A DNA stretch of 64,000 nt from Rhizobium halophilum (GCF_021648825.1 NZ_JAKJHS010000002.1:579798-643797), one strand, 5' to 3'; counted from the stretch's first letter, positions 51,971 to 61,391 are shown. Numbers and translations are program-made. The notes: generated by a model not told the origin, from the letters alone.

Positions 51971-54451
51971 CTAAACGCCGGCGCCATCCTCGACGGCATC
52001 GGCCGGTCCTGTCGTCGACTTCAGATCCTCGCGACGCGGTCTTGGCAAGATCATGATATCCTGGCGCGCAAAGGGGATCTCGATGCCTTCCTTTTCGAAG
52101 CGGCGCAGGATTTCGATCCGGACCAGCGCCCTGATGCGAATGCCGTCGGTGTAATCAGCCAGATGGAATCGCAGTTCAAAATCCAGAGAAGAGGCGCCGA
52201 AGGCCATGAAGTCGACATGCGGCTCCGGATTGCGCAAGACTTCCGGCACCGCCTCGACGATTTCCAGAAGAATGGCGATTACCTTCTCCGGATCCGTGCC
52301 GTAGGCGACGGAGACGGGCACCTCGGACCGTTGCACCTTGTTGCGATGCGTCCAGTTCCCGACGGGCGCATTGATGAGATCAGAGTTCGGAACGATGATC
52401 GACTGCTTTCGGAAGGTCTCGACTTCGGTGGCACGCACGGAGATGCGCTTGACGATGCCCTCTGTGGTTCCCGTCACGATGTGGTCGCCTACCTTGAAGG
52501 GTCGTTCCACGAGCAGGATGAGTCCGGAAACAAAGTTCGAGACGACGTTCTGGAGCCCGAAACCGATACCGACAGATAGCGCCGATGCCACCAGCGCAAG
52601 GCTAGACAGGTTGACGCCCGCCGCCGATACTCCAACGATCACAGCCAGTCCGATCCCCAGGTATCCAATCCCGGTCTTGACTGAATTGCGCACGCCCGCA
52701 TCGACCTGGCTTCGCTCCAGCACATGACTGTCGATCCAGCGCTGGATCCATTTGGTTGCCAGATAACCGAGGCCGAACAGCAGAAGTCCGCCGAGTATGC
52801 CGACGATGGAAATCGAGATGTTGCCGATCGTGATCCGCGTGAAGAAGCGATAGACCCAGACCTCTATGTCAGTGATCTGGAACCCCCAGGTCAGCAGGAT
52901 GAGCGGGATGCCGAGCAGTAGAGCGAAGACATAGATGGCAAGACCAGCAACGAGCCCCACCTGGTCGAGCGCCACCTCACCAAGGTTGAAGCGGCGTCCC
53001 AGTCGCTCGCCAACTGCCGTGTGCGCGAAAACACCCTGCTTCCCGACCGCCTTGCCCGAGAGGATGCCGATGTAGACGGTGACGAGGACCGCGCCCGTCA
53101 GGACGATCTGCGTCGCGACGAACCGTGCCAGGCCTGCATAGCCGGCTAGCACAGTCAGGAGCAGGAGCACCCCCATCACCCGGAGCAGATAACCCAGCCA
53201 GCGAGGCCACGCCCGACCTTCGGCGTCGGCTTTGCCTTCGGCCATGATCGGGCGGACGAAGGAAAGTCCGAGAAGAATGACACCGATGACCAGGGAGGCT
53301 ACGACACTTTTGGCAATGGTCAGTTCCAAAGGCGCGCTCAAGACCTCGCTGATCGCCCCTAGCAGGTAGTCCAGTCCGTTGATCGCGGCCATGGCAACGA
53401 TCGCTGTAACCAAAATCTGAGCACCGCGGTCGGTCACCCGGACGAGTCGCCACTCCGAGTGGCGTGGGGACAGCACCGCATAGCTCAACTGCGACACAAA
53501 GTAGACGAACCATATGAAGCTGAAGAGCGCCGCGAGGATCGGTGCGATGTCCCGCCGCAGCACGTTAAAACCATCCAGGAAAAGGAATGATGCGACCAGG
53601 AACGCTGCAAGAGACAGCGTTCTGGTAACGGTCGACCAAAACGCGAGCGATAATCGCTTGATATAGGTCGGCCACTCGTCTGAGGCGTTGCGAAGGATCA
53701 GCCTTGCAAAGAGCCGGCGGCCCCCGGAGAGGAAGACGAGCGCAGCGCCGAGGGAAAGGAAGATGGAAGCGAGCAAGGGAAGCTTCTTGAACTTCCAGGC
53801 GAAGCTCAACCAGCTTCCGAGCGCGCCGCCGAGTTCCTGGATCTCAAGGACTAAGGACTCGCCCGCCACAACGAACAACTCCCCGGATAGCTGGGTGCGC
53901 TTGAAGAGCGTTTGCGCGAACAAGTCCCGGCGGAGCGTCGAGATCGTCGCCACTGTCTGGTTGGCGCTGCTCATTAGGCCCGCCGCATCGTCGGTGAGGA
54001 CGGTCAGCTCGGCGCGTTCCGTCGTCAGCCGGTTGCGTTCCTCGGTAACTGCGGCAGCCTCCGGAGGCTGCCCAGCAGCCGGCGGCTCTCCCAGATCGGC
54101 CAGTCGCGCCTCGATCTGCGCCAGCCGCGTCTCCATTTCCGCTGAGGTTCCTTGCACCTCGCTGGCCACATCCTCCGCCTGCACGCGCAGTTCCGCCAAA
54201 CGCATATCGTCGACGCCTGGCTGCTCAAGGCGCTCCCGCACAGTGCTCAGCTTCTGGCGAGAGGCAGCGAGCGTTTCCTGCACTTCATCATTGATCGAAT
54301 CTGCGGTTACCTCAGCCCTGGGAGCCTGCTGCGCGTGGCTGGCTACAGCCATCACCAGGATAGACAGCAACATCACGGCGGCCATTGACAGGGAACGAGC
54401 GGACGAAAGGCTTGCGCGAGGAAACAGCTTCAACTGGATGCACCGGATCAT
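51971..54451 (-). CDS. Large MscS/MscK-type mechanosensitive channel with DUF3772 region
   Basis: The 826-residue protein has a signal peptide (AAVMLLSILVMAVASHAQQA, about residues 23-42), a periplasmic coiled coil (EVQETLAASRQKLSTVRERL and following), many membrane helices, and a C-terminal MscS domain with the pore segment LSVGIGFGLQNVVSNFVSGL and VERPFKVGDHI. It releases solutes during hypo-osmotic shock, useful for a cell that accumulates or degrades betaine. ATG 54451 is a reasonable start, though the ribosome site is weak. Confidence 0.9.
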   Translation of the reverse strand: MIRCIQLKLFPRASLSSARSLSMAAVMLLSILVMAVASHAQQAPRAEVTADSINDEVQETLAASRQKLSTVRERLEQPGVDDMRLAELRVQAEDVASEVQGTSAEMETRLAQIEARLADLGEPPAAGQPPEAAAVTEERNRLTTERAELTVLTDDAAGLMSSANQTVATISTLRRDLFAQTLFKRTQLSGELFVVAGESLVLEIQELGGALGSWLSFAWKFKKLPLLASIFLSLGAALVFLSGGRRLFARLILRNASDEWPTYIKRLSLAFWSTVTRTLSLAAFLVASFLFLDGFNVLRRDIAPILAALFSFIWFVYFVSQLSYAVLSPRHSEWRLVRVTDRGAQILVTAIVAMAAINGLDYLLGAISEVLSAPLELTIAKSVVASLVIGVILLGLSFVRPIMAEGKADAEGRAWPRWLGYLLRVMGVLLLLTVLAGYAGLARFVATQIVLTGAVLVTVYIGILSGKAVGKQGVFAHTAVGERLGRRFNLGEVALDQVGLVAGLAIYVFALLLGIPLILLTWGFQITDIEVWVYRFFTRITIGNISISIVGILGGLLLFGLGYLATKWIQRWIDSHVLERSQVDAGVRNSVKTGIGYLGIGLAVIVGVSAAGVNLSSLALVASALSVGIGFGLQNVVSNFVSGLILLVERPFKVGDHIVTGTTEGIVKRISVRATEVETFRKQSIIVPNSDLINAPVGNWTHRNKVQRSEVPVSVAYGTDPEKVIAILLEIVEAVPEVLRNPEPHVDFMAFGASSLDFELRFHLADYTDGIRIRALVRIEILRRFEKEGIEIPFARQDIMILPRPRREDLKSTTGPADAVEDGAGV

Positions 54452-54516
54452 GGATTCGCTGGCGGGCAACTTACGAGCCGCTTTGGTGAAAGAAAAGGCT
54501 CCACCTCCAGTCGCCT

Positions 54517-54542
54517 GGAACCTTGGAACATTGTGCGGCGTT
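54517..54542 (+). promoter_or_regulatory. EcfG/RpoE2-type general stress promoter of the GlsB-like gene
   Basis: GGAAC (54517-54521) and CGTT (54539-54542) are separated by 17 bases, the consensus of the alphaproteobacterial general-stress sigma factor (RpoE2 in S. meliloti). The predicted start of transcription is near 54549, 26 bases before the ATG. Confidence 0.7.
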
Positions 54543-54574
54543 ACCATGCGCAACCACCACAGGAGGGTAAGGTA

Positions 54575-54826
54575 ATGGAAGACGCTGGAGTTGGCTGGCT
54601 CGCGGCAATCATCATCGGCGGCATCGCCGGTTGGCTCGCCGAGAAGTTCATGAAGAGCAATATGGGCATCCTGATGAACATCCTGCTCGGGATCGTCGGA
54701 GCCATCGTCGCCAACGCACTGCTGGGACTGATCGGCATCAGCCTTGGCGGATGGATCGGTTATCTCATCGCGGGCTTCATAGGTGCATGCATCTTGATTG
54801 CCATCGGCCGGATGTTCCGGCGCTGA
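54575..54826 (+). CDS. GlsB/YeaQ/YmgE family stress membrane protein
   Basis: The 83-residue protein has three hydrophobic helices with Gly-rich packing: VGWLAAIIIGGIAGWLAEKF, GILMNILLGIVGAIVANALL and WIGYLIAGFIGACILIAIGR. This is the 'transglycosylase-associated' family, now considered stress-response membrane proteins. AGGAGGGTAAGGTA is a strong ribosome site before ATG 54575. The EcfG-type promoter directly upstream fits stress induction. It is divergent from the MscS-type gene. Confidence 0.9.
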   Translation: MEDAGVGWLAAIIIGGIAGWLAEKFMKSNMGILMNILLGIVGAIVANALLGLIGISLGGWIGYLIAGFIGACILIAIGRMFRR

Positions 54827-54843
54827 GCGCTAGAAAGCGACAA

Positions 54844-55392
54844 CTAAAATCCGGCGCCGGGCTGCGACAAATAGTCGAGCTCGGCGTCAGTCGATGGGCG
54901 CCCTACAAGTGAGTTGCGATGCGGGAAGCGGCCAAATTCGCGGATCACTGCGAGGTGCCTTTCGGCATAATCGAGATACTCTCCATCATCCAAGGCCTTG
55001 AACAGTTCCACAGACCGCTCCTGATCCGCTAGATCTTCGGAATGTTCAAACGGCAAATAGATAAAGGCCCGCCGCTCGGCAGCTACCTCCTTGTCGGCGC
55101 CCGCACCCACCGCAAGCTTCGCTTCCCGCAACGCCATCCAATCCGTGGCAAAGGCCAGCGGACTTCCCCGATAGATATTGCGCGGGAACTGATCGAGCAC
55201 AATGATCGCCGCGAGGCGACGCTCCGGCGTGTCCCGCCAATTCTCCAACCCTCCCCGTGCAAGGTCGAGATGGATGTCGCGGAAGCGGCGACTGATCTCT
55301 TCGTCCAGCGTATCCGACTTTTGAAACCAATCCTGCCGCGTCAATCGGCCAAACCAAAATTCCAGGATTTCTTGGCTCCCGATTCCCATCAT
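54844..55392 (-). CDS. DUF924 family protein
   Basis: The 182-residue helical protein has the DUF924 signatures QEILEFWFGRLTRQDWFQKS near the N-terminus, RLAAIIVLDQFPRNIYRGSP in the middle and YLPFEHSEDLADQERSVELF. The fold is TPR-like and the function is unknown. AGGAGGATA precedes the ATG pair at 55387-55392. It lies 8 bases after the stop of the following gene on the same strand, so the two are probably co-transcribed. Confidence 0.88.
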   Translation of the reverse strand: MMGIGSQEILEFWFGRLTRQDWFQKSDTLDEEISRRFRDIHLDLARGGLENWRDTPERRLAAIIVLDQFPRNIYRGSPLAFATDWMALREAKLAVGAGADKEVAAERRAFIYLPFEHSEDLADQERSVELFKALDDGEYLDYAERHLAVIREFGRFPHRNSLVGRPSTDAELDYLSQPGAGF

Positions 55393-55400
55393 TATCCTCC

Positions 55401-55892
55401 TCAGGCGAGCTTCAGCTTCTCGTGATCCCTATCGAGCATGCGGCACAAAGCCTCCACGACAAGGTTGTGGTCCTCCCGCTGCGGCAGGCCGGAGACCGTA
55501 ACGGCGCCGATGCACCCGGCCGATTTTACAAAGATCGGGAAGCTCCCGCCATGGGTCGCGTAGTCGGCCCCCGGGAGTCCGTACTTTTCCTCAATGGACG
55601 TATTCTGCTGTGCGAGTTTCAGCCCCATGCCATAGCTCGCCTGAAAAAACCTCAGCACCACAGCACGTTTGCGGCGAACCCAGGATGCATTGTCTGCCGT
55701 CGTCCCCGGCATGGCGCAATAAAAGACTGGCATCGCATGAAGATGAACGTCGATGACCACCTCTGCCCCTCGCTCCATCGCCATCTCGCGGAGCAGAGTA
55801 CCGAGTTCCCAGGCCGTTGCCGGATCGAAGCGCTCGAACCCAAGCTCCTGCTCCTGCTGCGCGATACGAGACAGGTCCTCTTCGCGTGTCAT
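55401..55892 (-). CDS. Heme-degrading/UPF0303 (GlcG-HbpS-like) family protein
   Basis: The 163-residue protein has the HbpS/GlcG-like fold signatures VVIDVHLHAMPVFYCAMPGT and YATHGGSFPIFVKSAGCIGA VTVSGLPQREDHNLV. Relatives bind haem or cobalamin-related ligands, and the family is annotated as 'heme-degrading domain', but the reaction is not established here. AGAGGAACTACC precedes ATG 55892. Upstream partner of the DUF924 gene. Confidence 0.85.
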   Translation of the reverse strand: MTREEDLSRIAQQEQELGFERFDPATAWELGTLLREMAMERGAEVVIDVHLHAMPVFYCAMPGTTADNASWVRRKRAVVLRFFQASYGMGLKLAQQNTSIEEKYGLPGADYATHGGSFPIFVKSAGCIGAVTVSGLPQREDHNLVVEALCRMLDRDHEKLKLA

Positions 55893-55968
55893 GGTAGTTC
55901 CTCTCGTTTGTGCCGGCATTCATGACCAGTCCGAAGCAGAAGTAAAGATGTCCGGCTTGGGATGGCGG

Positions 55969-56337
55969 CTACGTCTGCAGCAGGGAGTGGATGGCCGACA
56001 GGACCATGTCATGCTGATAGGGCTTCGGCAGAAAATGCGTGCGCGCCGGCAGCATCATTGGGTCGAGCCGAACAACGCCGGAGGTGATGATGATGCCAAT
56101 GTGGGGCCGCAGGGCCCGCACCCGCTGCGCCAGTTGAATGCCATCCATCGAGCCCGCCATGTTCACATCGGTGAACACCACGTCGACGTCCGTGCGATTG
56201 CGCAGAAGCACCATCGCCTCATCCGCATTGGCAGCCTCGAGAACTACATGCCCGACCTCTTCCAGTGCATCCAGCGTCGTGAAGCGAATGAGGGGCTCGT
56301 CTTCCACAATGAGCACGACAGCCTTCTGTACGGACAT
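55969..56337 (-). CDS. Single-domain response regulator (CheY-like)
   Basis: The 122-residue protein is one receiver domain: VLIVEDEPLIRFTTLDALEE, acceptor Asp57 in VVFTDVNMAGSMDG, a Ser/Thr switch in IIITSG and the conserved Lys in FLPKPYQHD. This type, common in Rhizobiales, often pairs with HWE-family kinases. No kinase is nearby. It is a single gene with a 326-base gap upstream. Confidence 0.9.
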   Translation of the reverse strand: MSVQKAVVLIVEDEPLIRFTTLDALEEVGHVVLEAANADEAMVLLRNRTDVDVVFTDVNMAGSMDGIQLAQRVRALRPHIGIIITSGVVRLDPMMLPARTHFLPKPYQHDMVLSAIHSLLQT

Positions 56338-56663
56338 GGTTCAACTCCATTTTCTTCTGAGCAGCGGAACACTTCTGCCCAGGCCCACGCGGACATCCTG
56401 CCGGAGGCACATTGGCGGGCCATATAGGCAATGAACGAAAGATCCGCCAGCCTTTTACGAGGGCCTTCCGTGCTGAAGGCAGCAGGCAGGCTGTACCCTT
56501 TCTTGCTTCCCATCTCCGGTGGATGGGGATCTTGCGTTGCGTCAGGCGCTGATGTTGAAGTTAGCTCCGTCCGCGCATTTCCGTTGTCAGCGATTGTCTT
56601 TGGGCGAATTCGAGTCGCAACCGGCGATCAAGCGGTGCGCCGGCATGACATGAGGAGAGTCCC
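56338..56663. other. Intergenic region, no gene seen
   Basis: These 326 bases lie between the divergent response-regulator and cupin genes. Short frames here lack ribosome sites and family motifs. Promoters for both genes must lie here. GAGGAGAG just before 56664 is the cupin ribosome site. Confidence 0.5.
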
Positions 56664-57146
56664 GTGACGGATCACGACCATACCCATCCATCTAATCACG
56701 ACCATTGGCGCGATCACGGCGTCAAAGTCATTCCGGGAGATTCGCTTGATCCCAACACGGCGCAGACGCCGGGCATGAACCGTGCTGCTGCGATCAACAA
56801 GGCAAGAGCCGGCGCCGAGAAGATATGGGCAGGCACAGTTACCATCCATGCGAACGCCAAAACGGGCGCTCATCATCACGGCGAACTGGAAAGCATCATC
56901 TACGTCCTGAAGGGCAAGGCCCGCATGCGCTGGGGCGATGAGCTCGAGTACGTGGCCGAAGCGGGGCCAGGCGATTTCATCTATGTGCCGCCTTTCGTGC
57001 CGCACCAGGAAATCAACGCCAGTGTGGACGAGACATTGGAATGCGTGCTGTTCCGGTCGGGACAGGAGCCCACGGTCGTCAACCTCGACATCGAGCCCGT
57101 AGAGAAACCGGAGGCGGTCCTGTGGACGGACCCGATCCATCGATGA
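56664..57146 (+). CDS. Cupin domain protein
   Basis: The 160-residue protein has a single cupin barrel with metal-binding motif 1 KTGAHHHGELESIIYVLKGK and motif 2 GPGDFIYVPPFVPHQEINAS, giving the His/Glu metal site. The N-terminus is His-rich (TDHDHTHPSNHDHWRDHG), which may bind metal. GTG 56664 follows GAGGAGAG. Likely a small metalloenzyme or sugar/dioxygenase-type cupin; the substrate is unknown. Confidence 0.88.
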   Translation: MTDHDHTHPSNHDHWRDHGVKVIPGDSLDPNTAQTPGMNRAAAINKARAGAEKIWAGTVTIHANAKTGAHHHGELESIIYVLKGKARMRWGDELEYVAEAGPGDFIYVPPFVPHQEINASVDETLECVLFRSGQEPTVVNLDIEPVEKPEAVLWTDPIHR

Positions 57147-57256
57147 TCAACCCGCGGCCATCTTCGACGCTCTGACAACGCGGCCGTTCTTCCCACTATT
57201 CTGCTCTGGCTGCTGGAGAAGATTTTGGATGAACCGAGCTCTGGCTGGCAGGCCTG

Positions 57257-57937
57257 TCAGGCGGCTTCACCGCGTGCTCTGATCGAAAGCCTTCCACCCG
57301 GCTCCACCACGACGGACATGCCCGTGTAGTCACGAATGGTAGGATGGCTGGTTTCCAACGAACGCTCATGCGTCGCGGTGACCACTACGACGTCGGCACC
57401 GGCGGCCTCACCCGCGGCGACGCCCGCCAGCACATCCTCAAAGACCAGCATCTCGCCGGGACCGAACCCTAGACGCTCGGCGCCGAGAAGGTAGCATTGC
57501 GGATCGGGCTTGCCCACCTCGACGTCTTCCGCTGTCACCATGAGCCGCGGTTGAGGGATGCCCGCAGCCCGCAGCCGTGCCCGTGCCAGATCGACCGGGG
57601 CGGACGTCACGATCGCCCAGCGATCCGCCGGTAATGCGGCGAGAAAGTCGGCGGCACCATCGATCGCCACCACCCCCGCGACATCCTCTATCTCCCCCCG
57701 CAGTATTTCAGCCGCCTCCGCGACCGGGTCTATGCCCGGCAAATCGAGACCGGCGATCGTGTCGATCCCCCGTTTGCCGTGCATCGTCGGCAGAAATGCC
57801 GCAAGATCGAGACCATGGCGCGTTGCCCAACGCCCCCAGACCCGTTCTGCGGCGGCAAGCGAATTAAGGATGGTCCCGTCCATGTCGAACAGGAAGCCTG
57901 CGTAGCTTTTGTTGAAAGCGGTAGGATCAAATGACAA
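57257..57937 (-). CDS. HAD-IA family sugar-phosphatase-like hydrolase
   Basis: The 226-residue protein has HAD motif I FDMDGTIL (nucleophile Asp), motif II AIVTSAP, motif III Lys in VEVGKPDPQCYLLG and motif IV FEDVLAGVAAGEAAGA, with a helical cap. It resembles the phosphoglycolate/2-deoxyglucose-6-phosphatase group. The TTG at 57937 is the start, with GGAGCC upstream. It lies 80 bases from the broken MetF gene on the same strand and could be co-transcribed with it, though no link is clear. Confidence 0.87.
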   Translation of the reverse strand: MSFDPTAFNKSYAGFLFDMDGTILNSLAAAERVWGRWATRHGLDLAAFLPTMHGKRGIDTIAGLDLPGIDPVAEAAEILRGEIEDVAGVVAIDGAADFLAALPADRWAIVTSAPVDLARARLRAAGIPQPRLMVTAEDVEVGKPDPQCYLLGAERLGFGPGEMLVFEDVLAGVAAGEAAGADVVVVTATHERSLETSHPTIRDYTGMSVVVEPGGRLSIRARGEAA

Positions 57938-58017
57938 GGATGGCTCCGGCGGCAGGCGGGTCTGGAAAAGCGGCTTTCTCGCTTATCCCCTTCGACGAGC
58001 GAGGACAACCGGCGATC

Positions 58018-58945
58018 TCAGGCGAGCTGGTCATCCTGGATGCCCGCCTCGCCTTGCATCCGCGCCAGCCAGTCGGTGGTCGCCTGGATACCGCCGAGCG
58101 GAAAGAGATGAATTTGTTCGATCAGACTTTCGGGATGAGCAACTTGTAGCTGGCAAGGTTTGTCACGAAGTCGTTGGGCTCGTGCGGGACGAGAAGCTTG
58201 CGAAGGTCGAGCGCCCGCTTCTGCAGGACGCTCAGCGACGGTCCGACACCGCAGGCGATCGCGAACTTGATAAGCGTCTGGAGCTTCGTCGGTCCTGCGA
58301 CACCGATGTGGATCGGCATGCAGATGCCCGCCTGTTGCAGTCGCTCCGCCCAACGAATGACCGGAGCTGAATCAAATGCGAACTGGGTAACGATCGCCAT
58401 CGCGGCATCGGTGCGTTCGGAGAACCTCTGCTTCCACTGGAGGGCATCGTCCAGCCGCAAGGTGCTACCGTCCGCGTCGATGTCCTTGTTGCCTTCCGGA
58501 TGCCCTGCAACATGAAGCCGCTTGTAGCCGAGCCGGTCGAAGATGCCGGTTTCGAGCATGGAAATCGAACTGTCGAGCGGCCCTGCCGGCTCTGCCACGC
58601 CACCACCGAGAAGCAACGCCTGGGTGACCCCCGCCTCTTCCCGATACCGCCGTGCCCAGAGCTCCAGTGCCGCATGGCTCGGGACAATGCGCGCCGGGGC
58701 AGATGCGGCATGGGTTGAAAGCCCTCGTCCGTCAGTCGCCTTGCGGTCTCCACCATCTCATCGATCGATGTCCCCCGGATATGGGCAATATAGACCCGCG
58801 ACCCCTTTTGCAGCTGTGGCCGGAAGTCATGGATCTTGGCCGCGGTGCGCGGCATGACCTCGATCGATGCGGTGCGCAGCAGTTCGCCGAAGGCAGCCGG
58901 AACAGCGGAGATGTCCTCCTGCCGAAGAAACCCTGTCATTCCCAT
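58018..58945 (-). pseudogene. Methylenetetrahydrofolate reductase (MetF) of the O-demethylase locus, two frameshifts
   Basis: Three segments in different frames together make one MTHFR. The first starts MGMTGFLRQEDISAVPAAFG at 58945 with the catalytic IEVMPRTAAKI region and ends at MPHLP. The second continues as ARIVPSHAALELWARRY and includes LLLGGGVAEPAGPL and LHVAGHPEGN. The third gives HPESLIEQIHLFPLGGIQAT to the stop at 58018. One missing G/C near 58696-58699 (GGGG run) and one near 58143 explain both shifts. Repaired, it is 309 residues, a normal MetF. In LigM-type loci MetF recycles methyl-H4folate from O-demethylation. Confidence 0.82.
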
Positions 58946-59036
58946 TGCCTGCCCTTCGTCTCTCGGTGAGAAGACTTCCGATTGCAGATGATCGGACGAA
59001 CGGGCGGACGCCATGCCGGAGCCCGCCCGTCAGGGC

Positions 59037-60449
59037 TCAGCCGACCCGCTTGTTGCGCCAGCTCTCCGCATAGTTCTCCCGCGCTTCGCGAGCATAGGGA
59101 GTCGGCGAAACACGAACCCTGATCTCAGCTTGCTTGTGACGCTCCGTGGAGGTCTTGCCGGTGCCGCCGTTCGGCTCGCCCCAGATCATCGTGAGAACGT
59201 CGCCTTCCTGGACATCAGCATCAACGACGCCGAGCGACAGCATGCAGCGCTCGTTGTAGCTGTAGCCGTTGAACATCGACATGCCGACCATCTTTCCTTC
59301 ATGCATCACCATGTCGGCGCTCGTAGACGCATAGTTCGGCTGCGGGAAATCGATCCACTTGTAGTGATCCTCACCCGGCTGGAAAGCCGACGCAATCACC
59401 TTCACCACGTCCTCGGCATTCCACTCGAAGGTCACCTTCTTGCGGTTCTTACCGTCCTTCATCTTCTCCAGTGCGGACTTACCAATGAAGTCGGACTTCC
59501 AGCCGATATAGAAGCCGTAGCCGAGCTCGAACGGGTTCACGTAGTAGTCTTCGATGTTGCTGGAGACGAAGCTTCCGCCAATCGCGCCGGTCGCTTCATA
59601 GCTGTCGGCGCCAAGCCAGTCGCGATACTCCTGCATCATGCCGTCGCCGGTGTAGATGCCAGGTAGCGGCGACGGGATCCAGCCAGATTCCAGCGTGTTC
59701 GTGGAATAGGCGCGGCTGCCGACCTGATGCATGTCGACGCCCGCATCGCGGGCCGACTGGAGGATGACGCTGCGGACATACTCCAGGTCAGCAAAAGGCC
59801 CCCAGATCTCCAGTCCGGGTGCACCGGCCATGCCATGGCGCAGCGCCTGCACACGCTTGGAGCCCACATTGATCCAGTCGACGTGGAAGAACTTGATGTC
59901 CGGCACCGGACCGCCGTTCATCTTCTCGAAGATCTTCGGCGCATCGGGCCCCTGGATCTGGAACCGGTAATGCGTACGGTACACCGCTTTGCCGTCCGGC
60001 CGCGAGGGCGAGCGAGGATCCCGATGAATCCGCACGTTCCACCTGCCGATCGCCTGCTGGAACTGAACCCAGCTTGCCGTTGGTGCGCGCCCGACGAGGA
60101 TGAACTTGTCCTCACGCTCGCGGAAGATGATCATGTCGCCGATGACATGGCCCGCAGGTGTCACCGGTACAAAATGCTTGGCGCGGTTGAGATCGAAGTT
60201 GGCAAAGCTGTTGATCCCGACATGCTCGAGGAAGGCCACGGCCTGAGGGCCTTCGACAATGATTTCGTCCATGTGGTGCGATTGGTCGAACAGGACCGCG
60301 GACTCTCGCCAGGCACGTTGTTCATCGCGCCAATTGGTGAATTCGGGCGCCACCACCGGGTAGACATACATCCCGATCTTGGAGTTGCGCAGCATCTCGA
60401 CCGCGTTGCCGCTCGCATTGATGGCATCTGACAAGCTCCTTTTCGTCAC
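59037..60449 (-). CDS. Tetrahydrofolate-dependent aryl O-demethylase, LigM/DesA-like (GcvT family)
   Basis: Predicted to move the O-methyl group of a methoxylated aromatic acid such as vanillate or syringate to H4folate. The 470-residue protein matches LigM in length and motifs: NAVEMLRNSKIGMYVYPVVA, VLFDQSHHMDE, VPVTPAGHVIGDMIIF, ILVGRAPTASW, GMAGAPGLEIWGPF, NTLESGWIPSPLPGIYTGD and GGSFVSSNIEDYYVNPFE. These hold the Tyr, His, Arg and Tyr residues reported around the LigM active site. A MetF gene follows, as in Sphingobium. An ATGTATACAT palindrome lies 27 bases upstream. The actual substrate needs testing. Confidence 0.85.
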   Translation of the reverse strand: MTKRSLSDAINASGNAVEMLRNSKIGMYVYPVVAPEFTNWRDEQRAWRESAVLFDQSHHMDEIIVEGPQAVAFLEHVGINSFANFDLNRAKHFVPVTPAGHVIGDMIIFREREDKFILVGRAPTASWVQFQQAIGRWNVRIHRDPRSPSRPDGKAVYRTHYRFQIQGPDAPKIFEKMNGGPVPDIKFFHVDWINVGSKRVQALRHGMAGAPGLEIWGPFADLEYVRSVILQSARDAGVDMHQVGSRAYSTNTLESGWIPSPLPGIYTGDGMMQEYRDWLGADSYEATGAIGGSFVSSNIEDYYVNPFELGYGFYIGWKSDFIGKSALEKMKDGKNRKKVTFEWNAEDVVKVIASAFQPGEDHYKWIDFPQPNYASTSADMVMHEGKMVGMSMFNGYSYNERCMLSLGVVDADVQEGDVLTMIWGEPNGGTGKTSTERHKQAEIRVRVSPTPYAREARENYAESWRNKRVG

Positions 60450-60475
60450 GGTCTCTCCTCCCTGAGATAAGTGTC

Positions 60476-60485
60476 ATGTATACAT
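60476..60485. promoter_or_regulatory. GntR-type operator upstream of the O-demethylase gene
   Basis: ATGTATACAT is a perfect 10-base palindrome, of the TGTATACA type used by FCD-class GntR regulators. It lies 27 bases before the O-demethylase start. The same 10 bases recur at 61392-61401. Confidence 0.68.
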
Positions 60486-60578
60486 CAGCTCATTTGCAGC
60501 AAAACTGCAAGAGGGAAAGCGGGACCCAACTCGCCCTTTTGGTGTGCGGCTGTATGCAGACCAGCGTCTCAGCGCGAG

Positions 60579-61313
60579 TCAGCTGTTGAGAAGGGCGAGT
60601 CCCGGGACACTGATGATCAGCTCGGGGTTTTCCAACATCACGTATTCGAGGTTACGCCGGGCGATGCGTGCGTGCTCTCGAGCGATGAACTCGGCGCGCG
60701 TTCCTTCCCGGGAAGCGATCGCCGCCGCCAATGCCCGATGCTGCTCCTGGGCGACGTGCAATGACTGACGGAAAACGTCGATGTTCGTACGCCCGGACAG
60801 AAACGCCGAGGGGGACGCAAATGGAAGCCGTGTCGCCCTCTCGATTTCCCTTTGCAGGACCGCGCTTCCCGAGAGTGTGACGAGCAGCGTGTGAAACTGC
60901 GCATTCAGGTTCGGATAGGCTTCGAAGTCCACCTCGTTTGCATCCCGCCCGAAGCAAGCGTCCAACTGCAGAAGGACGTGGTTGAGTCGCTCCAGACCTG
61001 CCGGCGTCGCAGACCGCTCTGCAGCCAGCCGCGCGGCCGTCCCTTCGAGCACGCCCCGGAGTTCGATTGCGTCGAGGACATCCGCGAGCGTGAAACTGCG
61101 AACGACGAAGCCTCCGTTGGTCAGGCGATCCAGCAGCCCCTCCTCCGCGAGCCGTGACATCGCCTCACGGATCGGCGTGCGTGAGATCTGCAGTGTTTCA
61201 GCAAGAGGAACCTCGAACAATCGTGTCCCGCCGGGGAAGTCACCGTTCAGGATGCGTTTGCGCAGCTCCATCAATGCCGCAAGCGTATGTGTGGTTCTGC
61301 CCGTCTCCTCCAT
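60579..61313 (-). CDS. GntR family regulator, FCD (FadR/VanR-like) class
   Basis: The 244-residue protein has an N-terminal winged HTH (LRKRILNGDFPGGTRLFEVP then QISRTPIREAMSRLAEEGLL) and a C-terminal FCD all-helical ligand domain (LADVLDAIELRGVLEGTAAR, with later metal-site His in AEQEHRAL-type helices). VanR, which controls vanillate demethylation elsewhere, is of this class. It lies between the O-demethylase gene and a divergent transporter gene, and the palindrome ATGTATACAT stands at both promoters. ATG 61313 follows TGGAGAATGGTGCG. Confidence 0.88.
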   Translation of the reverse strand: MEETGRTTHTLAALMELRKRILNGDFPGGTRLFEVPLAETLQISRTPIREAMSRLAEEGLLDRLTNGGFVVRSFTLADVLDAIELRGVLEGTAARLAAERSATPAGLERLNHVLLQLDACFGRDANEVDFEAYPNLNAQFHTLLVTLSGSAVLQREIERATRLPFASPSAFLSGRTNIDVFRQSLHVAQEQHRALAAAIASREGTRAEFIAREHARIARRNLEYVMLENPELIISVPGLALLNS

Positions 61314-61391
61314 CGCACCATTCTCCAGTCCCGTCCCGGCTAAGTGAGCCTGCCCTATCTGCAGTCCGCCAGCAACCAAAAATCCGGATGA

